Assembly: GCA_028571685.1 (NCBI GenBank)
Contig: CM053146.1
Location: forward strand, 24,897,431-24,961,430
Length of the DNA stretch: 64,000 bases
From: Heterohyrax brucei
Taxonomy: Eukaryota; Chordata; Mammalia; Hyracoidea; Procaviidae
Direction: 5' to 3'
In this document: in pieces, positions 1 through 11,920 of the stretch
Numbering within the stretch: position 1 is the stretch's first letter
Layout: each line of letters starts with the position of its first letter
Program-made: the position numbers and the translations under genes
The notes under the pieces: generated by a model
What the model saw: only the letters and a program-made list of their open reading frames with translations
Told to the model about the DNA's origin: nothing
Databases searched by the model: none

Positions 1-1318
1 AATGAGAAAGTAGGCATAAATTAGCACAGAGCAAATCTAAATGGGTGTCAATATTCATTGCTGTTGCTACAGTTACTATTCTGGACATAGCTGGACACAA
101 GAGATACTTGATCATTGGAAAATCATTCTATCAATTCAATCCCTTTATTTCGAGGGTCTTCCTTCTAGATCTTGATAAGGTCATTACCAATGCAAGTGGC
201 GTTGCTAACTTCAGTCTGGGCTATGAATGTAGCAGTGCCCTAAATAACAATAAACAAATTATGATGCAAAAAATACTGCCCCGGAATATTCAACTAGTTT
301 CAATTACATATGAAATGATTCTTATATTTTCTGAGAGCCAGAAATAAAACATCACTGTAGAACTATCATCAAGGAAAGCCTCTCTTGAGAAGACGTATTA
401 TTTTATATTAATAACAGGTTTGTCACACTCCAGGTAGACACAGAACCCTTGAAACACTGTTATATCTTTTAAAGAGCAGCATGGCTGAAGCAGAGAAGCT
501 GGAGAGGACAACAGCCTTGCCTACCTAGTAGAAACGAACATGAAGGGAACTGTGAGAAGAATCGCTTGCTGACCCACAGAAGAGCAAAGAGCAAAGAGTA
601 AGAACACCTGATGTTCTGTTGGCCAAATTTTTATCAAATCAACTTTTAACGACACTCTGGATAACAGCTTCACTGGGAATCACAGGTAGAGGGCCTTGGG
701 ATGTTAAAAATAACATCAAGACTCCTGCGGTACAAGCTTTCATCACTAATGAATTCAGTGTTCCTGCTATCCAAGAGAGTACAGGGGCTGCCCTTTGAGT
801 CTCTGTGTTTTCAGGAACAGACAATCATAGACTGAACCAGCCATGGGGCAAGGGTGATGTCCTTGAAATGTATTCATTTTGTGGTAGAAAAGACCTGGGC
901 TGATGCTGCTACCTCCTAGCTTTTCTCTACTGCTTTTGGCTGTTCACAAGGCAGATCACGACTAATTCTCCTGGAGTTAGACCATGGCCTCATTCTGAAT
1001 ATCAATTTTTTAAAGTTTGTTGAAGGATAATATACTTTTTAGCTGTGTCTTTGTGGACTACAAAATAGCAAAACCGATTGTTTAGCATGAAGTATCCCTA
1101 CTCTTTGCTTCCTTGTGTATCAGAAAGCAAACACCCCAAAGGATAGCTTCTCACTGCAAAATTAACACTTTGTTGATTAGGTACCTAAACCAATGATGGA
1201 CCCATAGCTTAAAACATTACTTCTTTTGGGGAATTGCCTTAAGAGTTGTTTTACAAACACTCACAGGTAACCTGGCATATGTCTTTATCCTCATTTATGA
1301 TCCAAGTCTCTTAAAATC
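1..1318. other. Unique DNA, nothing recognised
   Basis: AT-rich DNA without a repeat I can name. The longest open frame (45-347 +, 100 codons) has no recognisable motif, a poor start context and no similarity I can recall, so I do not call it a gene. Confidence 0.5.
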
Positions 1319-1475
1319 ATCACCTAGTAGTTAAGAGCTCAGCTGTTTCGCAAAACATCAGCAGCTTGAATCTACTGAGCACTCCTTGGAAACCCTATAG
1401 GCAGCTCTACTCTATCCTGTAGGATCACTCTGAGTTGGAACCAGCTCAACAGCATTGTTTTTTTATTTTTTTTAC
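1319..1475 (+). repeat. AfroSINE, sense, decayed
   Basis: The element shows the tRNA-like head (TAGTTAAGAGCTCAGCTG), the central CTCCTTGGAAACCCTATAGG block and the tail matching the usual 'gagtcggaatcgactcgacgg' end in mutated form, followed by a T-rich tail. AfroSINEs are tRNA-derived SINEs specific to Afrotheria. This is a short form and moderately diverged. Confidence 0.85.
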
Positions 1476-2985
1476 CAACACCACTCTGAATTGTCTTAAT
1501 TTGCCTATGGCAGTCAAATCTACCTTAAAAAATGTGATTCAGAATAATTTAAAAATATTTTTTTAATAAAAAGATCTTTAAAGGAAGAAGATCCTGAAGT
1601 ATAATTAAAAAATGCTAGAGCAATGTCAGCATCATGGGAGTAGGTATATAATAAACCTACCAAAGTGTCGTGTTTGAAGGTGGAGAACTTTTGCTGTTCC
1701 TTGTGTAATTTCTGGTGTGTTTGGTTAGAAGATTAAATCATATTGTCACATAGTCACACTTAGTTTGTAAATTTATCTTTGGTCTACATATAGTTATTTA
1801 TTATTTTTCATTCTGTTCTGCCTCCTACATTTCTGAAATTTCTGGGAGTTATGGATCTATAGCCTGAGGTATCATACTTTTTAGGAATGCTGAAAAGCCG
1901 CTGTCATTTGGTTGAGAAGCAATTTGATTCATGGTGTATTTTCTTTTTTTTTTTTTTGATTCATGACGTATTTTTAAGTCATTTTGGTGCACAAAGATAT
2001 GTTAAGATCTTTTCCAGAGATCTTTTATTTATCCATTTGTCCACCTCTCAGCTTATTTACTTATTTATATCTGTTTGCTTGGAAACAGAAATGGAAAGAG
2101 TGGGAAGAAGGTGACTAAGGAGAAGGAATAAATGGACTAATTTAAAGCCTGTAAGGAGTAGGGTATCTTAAAGCATGACTTTGATTTCTAAGAAACAGTG
2201 CTACCGTAATTTGAACATTGAAATTTCAGACAGATCCAACACAACTGATGTCATCTATAAGCTCTACAGAAGCTGTTGCCCCATCATCCCATCTTCTCAG
2301 GGATGATATTCTAGACACTGCAGCGTTAATACATGGTTAATAAAGAGATCAAACATTCAAATGCTCTTCAAAGAAATCAGTCTCCAAGTTTATGTGGAAA
2401 CTCCTTGCTAAGTTCCTTCCTTCCCTGTTTAAGCTGTGTTGTCCATATATTCACCCACTTTCAGTGTCATGCACAGTACCTGGCCATTTACCAATAATGG
2501 CACCACCAGAGTGCCCATCTCTAAACACTTTTTATGTTGCTAGATCACCCTGTCTGCTCTGTCCATTCTAGCAGCTTTTTCCAACTATTGACCCAACCAC
2601 TCTTCATTGTCCATCACCACTTTTACACCTCCTTACCTAGTTTGTATTCTGTAACTCTTCAGCTCCCTTTCTCCTGCTGCATACTTGCTGGCAAATCCAG
2701 CTTTCTAAACACCGTGTTCTTATATTGTTTATGAATAATATAAAGTCATTCTAGCTGGTCTAATGTTAACTAACACCTCCCTTCAAAAACAAACAAGAAA
2801 GCATTACTGTGTTAAATAATCACCAATAATTTCAAGTTTGTTCATACCATATTTTACTTTCCCACTCTCCAGTATGATTCTCTTCAAAACAGGCTCTCTG
2901 TCACTTTTCACTCAGATAATTTCCTTGCTTTTTTATTTACCAGTTAAAAAGATTATATATTTTTACTGAATTGGAAGCTGCTTCA
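1476..2985. other. Unique DNA, nothing recognised
   Basis: No repeat or exon could be supported. It holds a T-run near 1947 and scattered short open frames (1887-2114 +, 2534-2734 +) with low-complexity composition. No splice-site pair with a convincing open frame was found. Confidence 0.4.
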
Positions 2986-2987
2986 TG

Positions 2988-3455
2988 TTGGTTTATTGTT
3001 TTCTGCCATCAGATCAACTCTGACTCCTGCGACCTTATGCGAAACAGAACAAAACTTTGCTTGGTTCTGCGTCTTTTTTTGTGATCACTGAGATGTTTGA
3101 GTCCATCACTGCAGCTGTTTTAAAAGTCCTTCTCACTGATAGTCTCTTACACCCTTCCTGGCCCTCTAGTTCACCAAACATGATGTCTTTCTCCAGCAAT
3201 TGATCCCTCCTGATGATGTATCTGAAACAAATGAGTCAGACAGTGTTCTGCTGTGATGCATAGGGCATTCACTGATTAATTTTTGAAAGTAGATTACCAG
3301 GGCTTTCTTCCTAGTCTGTCATAGTGTGGAAGTTCTGCTAAAACCTGTTTATCATGGGTAACCTTGTTAGTATTTAAAATACCTGTGGTATAACTTGCAG
3401 CGTCATATCAACATGCCAGTCACCGCAGTGTGACAAACTGATGGGAAGGTGGTTG
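2988..3455 (-). repeat. RTE-derived nonautonomous element, antisense
   Basis: Read on the minus strand, this joins the 5' about 200 bases of an RTE1_LA-type LINE to its 3' terminal about 230 bases; the coding middle is missing. The 3' part carries the motif ending 'gactcatagcgacc...aacaacaac' in antisense (near 3005-3060). The 5' part carries the block found near 3270-3450 (CTTTCTTCCTAGTCTGTC). The junction lies near 3240-3260 and is the same as in the copies at 22.7 kb, 23.9 kb and 48.1/50.6 kb, which suggests one amplified deletion derivative rather than independent losses. Confidence 0.65.
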
Positions 3456-3729
3456 TTGGTTGGTTACCAACCAGCAAACAAGTCATGTAAACGTAGACAA
3501 GCTCAAGAATAAAAGTGAGTGGATACAAATGCTCATTTACCTTCTTAGTTCCTCTCAGAAATACCCTAATTTTATTTCAATACAATCTGCAAGGACTGAG
3601 TGATCTATGAAGTCAGAGGAATTTCGACGAAGGAAGGCTCACTGCCCTGCCTGTATTTTAACTAGCAGAGAAATCACAATAACATTCTAATGCATTTCAC
3701 TAGGCTCCATCTTTAAAACATATTTGAAA

Positions 3730-4425
3730 TCTATTACCTCCACTGCACCTACCTTAGTCCAAGCTACTATCATCCACAGGCTAGACCATTACAAAAGCAA
3801 TCACATTTACTTTTGCCAGTCATACAATGGCAGCCCATTAAAAGGGAGATCAGGCATGGGCTTTCACTGTTGACAGTCTCCAATCTCACTTGAAATAACA
3901 TCCCACATCGTTGTGATGGCCCCACACAGGACTGCTCATGCTGACAATCCAGCACCACGTTTTGCTATTCTTTCTGTCTCTCCTTCACTCTTCTGTTCCC
4001 ACAGACATTCTTACTATTGTTCAAGTACACCAATTAATTACGTTTATGCCTCTGTTCTTTGTAATCACTGCTCCTTCATCCTTTAACTTTCATTCTTCCT
4101 CAGGTCTTCACATGGCTCAACTATCCACTAATTATAGTTTCTACTCAAATTATTACCTCCTCAGGGAATCTCTGCTGATGTCTTACCCAGAATTGTTTCT
4201 GCACACAAGTACAGTCACTTTCTATTTCTTATCCCTACTTTATTATTATTCTTAGCATTTAACACTACCTGATATTATGGTATGTGTTTATTTGTTAATT
4301 ATTTTTGTCTTCTCCACTCAGAAGTTTGAATGACCACTGAAATCCTAGCACCTAAAATATTTCCCATCGCAGATCAGGTATTCAGAAATTGTTAAATAAA
4401 TGAATGATTGATTAGCTTTATATTT
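3730..4425 (+). repeat. L2 LINE 3' end, sense
   Basis: An ancient LINE2 remnant. The order of weak matches is typical of the L2 3' end: CTTCAGG-like 'cctcaggtcttcacatggct', 'ttacccagaattg', 'ttagcatttaacactacctgat', 'tatttgttaatta', 'ccactcagaagtttgaatg', and finally AAATAAATGAATG at about 4394-4407. Highly diverged and non-coding. Confidence 0.65.
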
Positions 4426-4474
4426 ATTCTGGCATGTTTTACTTAAAACATTTTGGCACTAATCAACTTTGGTT

Positions 4475-4640
4475 GTTCTTCCTACACATCTGTGAGGTAA
4501 GTGACACAGGGATGCTTATGCCCATTCCTTAAAGAATGTGAACTACATCTCAAGATGTCATGGACTGCTAAGGATCACAGCTCAGGGTGATAAATCTGAA
4601 TACGACTCCTGTCTCAGTTCAGTCACCATGCTTGGCACTC
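4475..4640 (-). repeat. Possible MIR SINE, antisense
   Basis: Weak resemblance to an antisense MIR: a short 'ctgtgaggtaagtgacac' block, then 'cccattccttaaagaatgtgaa', then a tract resembling the MIR tRNA-related half. Heavily diverged, so the assignment is tentative. Confidence 0.35.
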
Positions 4641-4694
4641 TCAACCAGGCATACCCCAAGTGCCTTTTTAGTTATTTACTGTGAGATGTCTATA

Positions 4695-4900
4695 TCCGTG
4701 GGTGGCACAAACAGTTGAGCACTCAGCTACTAACTAAAAGATCAGTGATACAAATCCACTCAGAAGTTACTCAGAAGAAAGGCCTGGTGTTCTGTTTCTG
4801 GAAAGATCATAGCCATTAAAACCCACACGGAGCACAGTTCCACTTGGCACATGTGCAGTTGCCATGAGTCAGAATTGACTCAATGGCAATTGGTGTATCT
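4695..4900 (+). repeat. AfroSINE, long form, sense
   Basis: It has a tRNA-like head with 'cagttgagcactcagctac', a middle block with 'gaaagatcatagccatt', then 'cacagttcca' and 'catgagtcagaattgactc' followed by 'aatggcaattgg'. The middle block marks the long AfroSINE form, which is not the short paenungulate-type form. Confidence 0.85.
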
Positions 4901-4924
4901 GTGTATGTATATATATGTATACAT

Positions 4925-5060
4925 ATATATGAGAAAACATTTGCCATTTCAACACTTTTTTTATCTGTGCAATTCAGTGAGATTAATTACATTTTTCATG
5001 TTACGCATCAGTGAACAGTTCCAGGTCTCCTGTCAGAGTGCTGCCTGCTTTCAAACACTG
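4925..5060 (-). repeat. Old L1 3' UTR fragment, antisense
   Basis: The stretch with 'tttgccatttcaacactttt', 'attaattacatttttcatg' and 'ttacgcatcag' resembles the antisense L1 3' UTR seen again at 53.54-53.76 kb. A TA-rich microsatellite-like stretch precedes it (4895-4932). Confidence 0.4.
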
Positions 5061-6589
5061 TCTCCATATTTTCTATGGCTTTTCAATCTTTAATGTTTTC
5101 TGAGTAAAATGCATAACTATAATCTTTATTAGAAAAAAGAAAGAGGTCTTAGTGTTTTTAATATCATGTATATTTAATGGCACCAAAGAATATTTTTTGC
5201 ATGGTTCTTGAGACTTCTTTTTACAAAATACTGTCTCTGATTTAAACCATTATTTCCCTTGCCGTGGAGATTAATGTGAGAATATTTTCACCCTGGTTTT
5301 ATTTGTACATGGCCTTCATATTGTACTCAGTTCATAAACATTTCTAATTATTAAAATGTAGTTTTTGATATTTGATGTCTTGTCATATTTTGTGAAGAGG
5401 TTTCATACAATCATCTGTCAGATGTCCTCATCACTGCACGGTATGAGCAGTGAGCTGGTTTCTACCTTGCTAAGCACAGACACGAGAATGCAATTCAAAT
5501 AACAATTTTATCCCAGCAATTGGCCATAATTCTAAGCCCACCACCAGCATGACATGGTTCCTAAAGATTCACTGATCATCATGGAAGTGGGTGGTAGGCA
5601 ATGTGCCTTTCAGTGCTGCTGGCAAATATTTGACAAAGATGAGCCAAGCTGTCATCACTCAGGGCTAGGTATTAGACAGTGCCACTTTGGAGGCTGGAAC
5701 TATTGAGAACCATAAAATCTTGGGAAGTTTGCCTTTCCACACAACTTGCTACTGTGCTCATGTTCAGGAATGGGCTGTCCTTCCCTTGTACACAGCTTTA
5801 CTTGGAGTTCGCAGCAAGGAACAGCAAAACCCCATTTTAGGTCTACATTTCCCGCAGCATCATGAACACTGACATCTTTTTTGCAACTCTTTACTACTAG
5901 CACTCACAGTCTAACTGGTTACAAGATAACAGTGAACACTACAAAACAAATGTTTCTGTGCATTCACAATTTGTAGTACTATAACACAGTAATACATTTT
6001 TTGCTCCAGAAGTAGACTTTTTCAGTTAATCTTCTGCTATCAGAATGAATCCATGATTAGTGTTAGATTTTAAATTTCATAACAAAGAAGATGTTTAATA
6101 GTTGGAAGCACAGGCTATCAAGGTAAAATTATCTACCCTTTGTCCATCCATCCATCCATCTTCTTTACATCTGTCTGTCTATACATATGTATTTTTTCTA
6201 CTACACACACTTATATCTGGTTTGAGAGAAAGTAGAGAAACATTTAGAAACTCAAGCTGGTCTGAGCAGAATCTAGTCTCGGTGTCTGGCCCATAATGAA
6301 ACGAGTCAGTGCAATGCAAAGAGATTGCTCTTTTACCAAGGAACACCACGTGAAACTGTTGACCCGTATTTAGGACTGTACTCAAAATAAGGACTATTCT
6401 TGATTCACCCTGCTATGTTGGGTACCTCTAGATCCATAGGCCATTTGCAAATGAGGATTTCCTTATTTAGAGAGACTACTTTTCCTTATTTTCTTCCTGA
6501 ATGAAGCTCATATTTCACTGAAAGATCACAGTCCTAGAAGAGACATAAACAAAAGGAAACCTCACTAGAAGTCATGTGATCTTCATCAC
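5061..6589. other. Unique DNA, nothing recognised
   Basis: No repeat family, exon or regulatory element supported. It holds a short CATC/GTCT simple-repeat patch near 6146-6190. Small overlapping frames on both strands (for example 5687-5872 + and 5700-5903 -) show no motif. Confidence 0.4.
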
Positions 6590-7192
6590 TGTCATAGGTT
6601 GAATTGTGTCCCTCCAAAAATATGTGTAACCACGTGGCTGGGATATGGTTCCCAGTATCTTGGGACTGTCTTCCATTGTGTGGTTTTGCTAAACTGTATG
6701 TTGAAGGATTGGGGTGGGGCTGTAATTCCTGCATACGATTACTTCCTTGCTTTGCTGTAGGGGGAGTTTCCCTGGAGAATGGCTTGCCCCACCCTTAATG
6801 CTTTCAGCCTGCAAGAGATAAAAAGAGAAAAAGAAATGAGGAGAATTGGGAGCCTCATTACCATCAGGAGAGCAGCACTGGGAGAGGAGTGCGTCCTTCA
6901 GACCTGAGGTTCCTGAGCCGGGACGCTCCCTGGACAAAGACTGATGCAATGCCAGACTTTCCTCCAGAGCCGACAAGGAGAAAGCCTTCCCTGGAGCCGT
7001 CATCCTGAATACGGACTTGCAACCTACCGGACTGTGTAATTACCCTGAATATGGACTTACAACCTACTGGACTGTGTAATAACCCTGAATATGGACTTGC
7101 AACCTACTGGACTGTGTAAGAATATACCTTTCTGTGTTAAAGCCAACCACTCTGTGGTATTTCTGTTAGAGCAGCCCTAGCTGACTAAAACA
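6590..7192 (+). mobile_element. Solo LTR, ERVL-MaLR-like fossil
   Basis: This is a 603-base LTR bounded by TG...CA and flanked by a perfect 5-base duplication, ATCAC, at 6585-6589 and 7193-7197. The start (TGTCATAGGTTGAATTGTG) and the end (CACTCTGTGGTATTTCTGTT...GCTGACTAAAACA) follow the layout of MLT1/MST-type MaLR LTRs. A second copy lies at 27,823-28,362. No internal region adjoins it, so it is a solo LTR left by recombination. The intact duplication and the close match to the second copy suggest a lineage-specific, moderately young fossil. The exact subfamily is unknown to me. Confidence 0.85.
7004..7122 (+). repeat. Three tandem 40-base units inside the LTR
   Basis: The unit beginning CCTGAATATGGACTT and ending GGACTGTGTAATAAC occurs three times in a row (starts 7004, 7044 and 7084), with one or a few differences between copies. 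The homologous LTR at 27.8 kb has only a short partial version. Confidence 0.9.
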
Positions 7193-9237
7193 ATCACAAT
7201 TTGGCCACTTCTTTCTTGTCAACAAGTGAGGACTTCTGAGGCTCAGAAGGATGCAAGGACTTTTCCAGTTACACCTTTTTTTATGACTTTATTCATCTAG
7301 CAAGACTTAGTACAAAATCATGGTAGTATTTAGTATAATGTTTGTTGTATAATGACTAAACTTGTTCCAGTCAAGAAAGTTCACTGAAAGTAGTTATATT
7401 CAGACATGAGTTTATAATAATCAAAAAGTGGTTAATGACACAAACAAGCAGAAAAAATTCAAGTATATCTTCCTCCATTGACTAAGCTCTCTTAAAGCAG
7501 AGAAGTTTTGAATTGCTGGTTCTTGATAGTTTTTCTTCACATTCAACTGCATGAGAATATACCCAGTATCACAGGTAGCCCTAGGGAATGTAAGTGGAAG
7601 GAAGAATGAACACTTACATCTCGTAAGTGACTCATTCCAATTTTTGATGTTTGATATAGGGTGTACTATTTCTCACGCTATTTGAAAAAAAGAATATATT
7701 AAAGTGGACATAAACTTAGAATTCTGAGGTATGAGTTCTAGTCCTAGCTCCACCCTCTAATAGCTTTGGAAACTTGGACAAACTACCTGCCTTATAGAAT
7801 TTGATGTTGGACGTGTCTAGTCACAGAGTATTTAGGATAATAAAGGTCTAAGACCTGGACAAAATAAGACCAGAATCTTCTCATACCTTAAGTATAACAA
7901 GGGGCTAAAATATCTCAAATTTTGAGTTATTTTTTTCCATCTCTCCTCCTTGTCCTCCTCTACCTCTTAGCCATCATAGATGTGGTTAGATACCAAGGAG
8001 GAGGCTAATGAACTCAGGACTATGCTCCGTTTATATAGGTATCTGAAGCTTTGTCAGGCATAAGTGCCTCACCACTCCCTTCTTGGGGAAGTTTATGAGT
8101 TTTTGGTACCTTCAAAATCACTTAAGATTGAGCTGGCCAAGGGTATGTGCCTTGATTTATCTAATGCAACACCACCACTCATCTTGACCATAATATATAA
8201 AAAAGGAATGATCCTGATTGCTAAAATACATACATTAACTGCCTATTTCTGTTCAAGTACAGTCACCTATCACATTTATTTGAAACCAATCATACAGATG
8301 GACTTTTTTAATGTAAGTGGTGCTTAAAATTCCAAATAATTTAAGAGAAAAATTGCTCTTCATTCATTTAAGTGTGGTTTTGACAACTATGTGTACACTT
8401 ATGCTTCTCTGAGAGACAAAAAGCTTTGTCAAATTCCAAAATTTCTACCAATATCTACTCTATTTAAGAAAGATACCCAACCTAAGTTATATCTTCTCCG
8501 TGAATCTGCCAGGCCTACTTTTAATCTTCATCAGCTTCTCCCACAAATGAACAAAAGAACTTGGCAAGTTACCTGCCTTTCTGAATTTTAGCTTCATCTA
8601 AAAGAATTCGATTGTAATAAATAACTGAATGTACATTGTAACTTCCCAATTTCAGGTAGATTTTTATACATGAACTGAAATTTAACAAGATAGTAGTTTT
8701 TGTCAGAAACTCCCTTAGACACTTACAATGCATATGACCGCATACACACACATACATACAAATGTGTGCATACACATACACATAGATACACACATGATAT
8801 TAATCTTTTGCTCTCCTAATTCTATTTATTATTGATGTCTAGGAATTAGGAAAGTCACTTCAGATAAGCACAAATGTGTCTATGGATATTTGCTCCTTTA
8901 ACTCTTTATAAGAAAAGTCATTCAAAATATTTCCATTGTGTCATTATATTATATTCTAAAGGTTTTATTCTACTTCAAAACTGGGAAGAATAAAGATATA
9001 TTAAACTTAAAATAGAAGGAATGATTCAAATGAGATATCTCAAAAGAAATAAAACATATCTCAAAAGAAGAAAACATTTTCCTACACAGGAAGCTACACT
9101 CCCGCAAATCATCAGACCAAATTTCGCTGGTAAATTTTACTGAACTTTCAGAGAATAATTTCCATCTTTTGACAACTGTGAATGGTGCTACAATGAACAT
9201 ACTTTGTGTATGTCTGTTTGTGTCTCTTCTATTGTCC
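7193..9237. other. Mostly unique DNA with minor repeats
   Basis: A short MIR-like sense patch lies near 7720-7800 ('gagttctagtcctagctcc ... cttggacaaactacctgcc'). A CA/TA-rich microsatellite-like patch lies near 8743-8795. The rest is AT-rich and unassigned; the short open frames (8064-8327 +, 8391-8591 +, 8970-9239 -) have no recognisable domain. Confidence 0.4.
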
Positions 9238-9305
9238 AAAGCCCCTCATTGCCAGCAAGTCAATTCTGACTAATAGGCTGATAAATCTTATAGACTTGGC
9301 TTGAA
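9238..9305 (-). repeat. AfroSINE fragment, antisense
   Basis: The tract 'cattgccagcaagtcaattc' followed by 'tgactaataggctg' is the antisense 3' part of an AfroSINE; the rest of the element is missing. Confidence 0.6.
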
Positions 9306-9689
9306 TTTTATGATTCTTAAAGTTGTGTTTATATGAGCAGAACTGTCTTTATTCTATTGCAGAACAAAATAAGGAACAGACAAGGGATTCCAGTATGGAG
9401 TTAGACTTGGTTAAAAAAAATAACAACTCAGAAAATATGTAACTAAGTCTCATGATTAGCACATATCTGGTGGGCATGGTGTCCCTGATAAGCAGTGGAA
9501 AAACAATCTGGTATTTTCTCTCAGTGAAAACTCTCTCAACATCGCATGTCTATTTCCTTGTGTCCCACAAACATTTCTGTGAATGAGTACATTGTTCCAG
9601 GCCCATTCTGAAGCTCACGTATAAAGTTCGGATTTCTGTTTGGAAGAAACATACAGAGGAAGAAATCTGGATGATGAAAAAGTCTTTTT
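9306..9689. other. Unique DNA, nothing recognised
   Basis: No repeat or coding signal identified. Confidence 0.4.
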
Positions 9690-10620
9690 TACATTTACTT
9701 CCCGCTCTGTGATAGCAGTATCAGCAGGGCTGGCAAATAATGTTCGCGTCTGAAGGCACATACGGTGACTACAGAGACCTCTTTTGATACTTCTGAAGTT
9801 GTTTTAAATGGGGCCATCCATTTCGTCTCAGCGGTACAACTTATCCAGAACCTGGTACAGTCATCTATTGTCGCCCCGCTGATCACCTGGTCCTCCCATG
9901 ATCTTTGTATTTCATCTTGGAGACATTAAACAGCATGAAGAGCAAAAGCATCACTGAGTACCCTGCCGCCTGCCCTCGTCAACTGACTTGATGGAGAGAA
10001 CCTTTTTATTTGCCATTTACCCACCGCCGGGGAAGGTGTGCTGGGGTGAGTGGTGCATGTGTGAAGAGTTCAGCAGGGGGTTCAGCCTACAAAAGGACGA
10101 CTAAGCTAAAACACAGAAAAAAGTGCTTTTAAGCAAGGAAGTGATGTCACCTACTAGGTGATCCCCTCAAAGAATGGAGTTCCAACTAAGTGGTTTGAAC
10201 AATTGCTTCATGGGATAGCTTCGCTCTTTCCTTGAAGGGTCAACTTGGTCTGGGAGCTCTTCTCAATGGACTCAGTGGGTAGTGCCAATACCTCTCTAAA
10301 TAACAAAGAGCTTTTGCTATTTCTTTTTATCATTTGACTGCAATACTGAAGTAACTGCCTTGCGAAATGCAGTCTGTGCCTGAGCACTGTTATTTGCCAT
10401 GCAGCTGAGCTCAGTAGAAAAGGACTTGATGCCTGGAGTTGCAGACGGCTGCGATGGACACACGACCCTACAATGAAAGAAGCTACACTGCTCTCAGGGG
10501 AAACACGGTGTCGTCTGTAAGGGAGGACTACAGCAGTGGTAACTGGAGAGAGATGGAAAATGCAAGACATCACTAGCTCCTCACAAGGAAGCTTGGTGCT
10601 TCCGGGCAAGTGAGTACTGG
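9690..10620. other. CpG-bearing unique block
   Basis: This block keeps far more CpG dinucleotides than its surroundings (for example in 'ttcgcgtctgaagg', 'catttcgtctcagcgg', 'gtcgccccgctgatc', 'ccaccgccgggg', 'gacggctgcgatgg', 'cacggtgtcgtctg'). On the minus strand 10,208-10,609 is open for 133 codons, and a second minus frame is open for about 55 codons near 10,340-10,505. I do not recognise either protein. It could be a conserved control element, a retrocopy of a gene I do not know, or a young unclassified repeat. No poly-A tail or flanking duplication was seen. Confidence 0.4.
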
Positions 10621-11084
10621 AAATGTCAGGCCAAGCTCTTGGAGTTGAGAGTCCGGAGTTGGCATCTGTAGTTTAGCATTCCTTGATCCTAGCTTTTTTT
10701 TACAGATTCAGGTGAGAACCAGGGAGCCCATGTTGAAAAGAGCATGTTAACTTCTAGTTTCTGAATCAAATGGAGTCAGTATAAATATATTTGGAAAAGA
10801 AATTTCATTTGGAAAACAGAATGGAAATTCATCCTGATGCAAACAAAAAATTATTCTTGATACCAAAACTGATAAACATGTCTAAAATCCAAGTAGTGTT
10901 TTCAATTAATTAAAGAAAATGTGTTTTTGCTATATTAAGTCAATTACCACTACAATTATCAGAACTAAAAAATTAACACTGGTTCAATACTATTAACCAA
11001 AATAGAATCGTACTTGAGTTTCTCCAGTTTTTCCACCGCTCTCACTTCTCTGTTATGGAATCCCGTCTTCACTGCACTCTACTG
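10621..11084. other. Unique DNA, nothing recognised
   Basis: AT-rich, with no repeat or coding signal identified. Confidence 0.4.
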
Positions 11085-11462
11085 TTTAAAAAGCTTATAG
11101 CGATTTCCAGCTGTACTTGAGTAAAATCCGTGTTTTGAATGTGCTCTATAAAGCACTGCAAGCTCTCTGCTCAGTCTGCCTCTACAACCTCATCTTCTAA
11201 ATTTTGTCATTTGCTCTGCTACAATGTTTCTGTTACAATCTGCTAGGTCTTTCTGTTTCTTGAACACCCACAGCTCTTGCCCACTTCAAGGCCTTTGCAC
11301 ACCCCGTTCCCTCGGCATGAGGTGCTCTTGTTCTGGTTCTTTGGAAGCCTATGCCCTTCTCTTCCTTTAGGCCTCCGCTTACATATCACCTGTACTGACA
11401 GCTTTTCAAATGCAGGTGCTCTCTGTAATTCCGTTTCATCTCTGCTTATTTTGGTATTCAAT
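11085..11462 (+). repeat. L2 LINE fragment, sense
   Basis: The order 'cactgcaagctctctgctc', 'ttcttgaacacccacagctc', 'cttcaaggcctttgcacacc', 'gcatgaggtgctcttgttct', 'cttacatatcacctg' is that of the L2 LINE 3' region. It lacks the final TGAATG repeats. Confidence 0.7.
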
Positions 11463-11755
11463 TCCAGATATCAGGAAAATTGTACCAGTTGGAAAATGTT
11501 ATCAGGTTCTTGAGTTTGCCATGGTAAAAGCAGGGGTTTCATCAAATGTATTTCTATTCTTCTAGCTCTTCTATATTTTGAGTAGCCACTAGAAAAAAAA
11601 AACCACATGTATCCCACTGAAACACTGGTATTCTACTCCTTTCTAATGTAAATCCTCTCTGTCTCATTCTCTGTGCTACTGAGTTTGCAGAGTTAACCTA
11701 CTGAGCATTTAACAGAAAAAAACTAATTTCCTGGGTAACTCTTGTTTTTTTCCAG

Positions 11756-11920
11756 GCATTTTTCAGTTCATAGATGGCTCCCTTTTCCCTGCCTTCAATG
11801 CAGCAGCTGATACCAAGGGTGAAGTGGTTGGAACACTTCCTGTGCCAATTATTTATCCATTAAGTGTGCACAAGAAGCCTGTTATGGCCACTGTTTCTCT
11901 GACCCCTGATTTTCAACATG
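11756..11920 (+). CDS. Candidate host exon, unrecognised
   Basis: A 165-base stretch lies between a strong 3' splice site (T-rich tract ending TTTTTTTCCAG at 11,755, with a branch-point-like ACTAAT about 20 bases upstream) and a possible 5' splice site (ATG|GTAGGC at 11,921). It is open in the frame starting at 11,758, giving 54 codons beginning IFQFIDGSLFPAFNAA and ending MATVSLTPDFQH. Its length is a multiple of three and both ends are in phase 1, so it could be skipped without a frameshift. I do not recognise the peptide. The donor is only fair, and no neighbouring exon was found nearby. It could be a real exon of a gene with long introns, an exon relic, or chance. Confidence 0.35.

Noticed and set aside
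45-347. 100-codon plus-strand open frame near the window start
   Set aside because: No motif, no splice or promoter context, and AT-rich DNA gives frames of this length by chance.
6689-7003. 104-codon minus-strand open frame
   Set aside because: It lies entirely antisense within the solo LTR; a similar antisense frame occurs in the related LTR at 28,012-28,437, so it reflects the repeat and not a gene.
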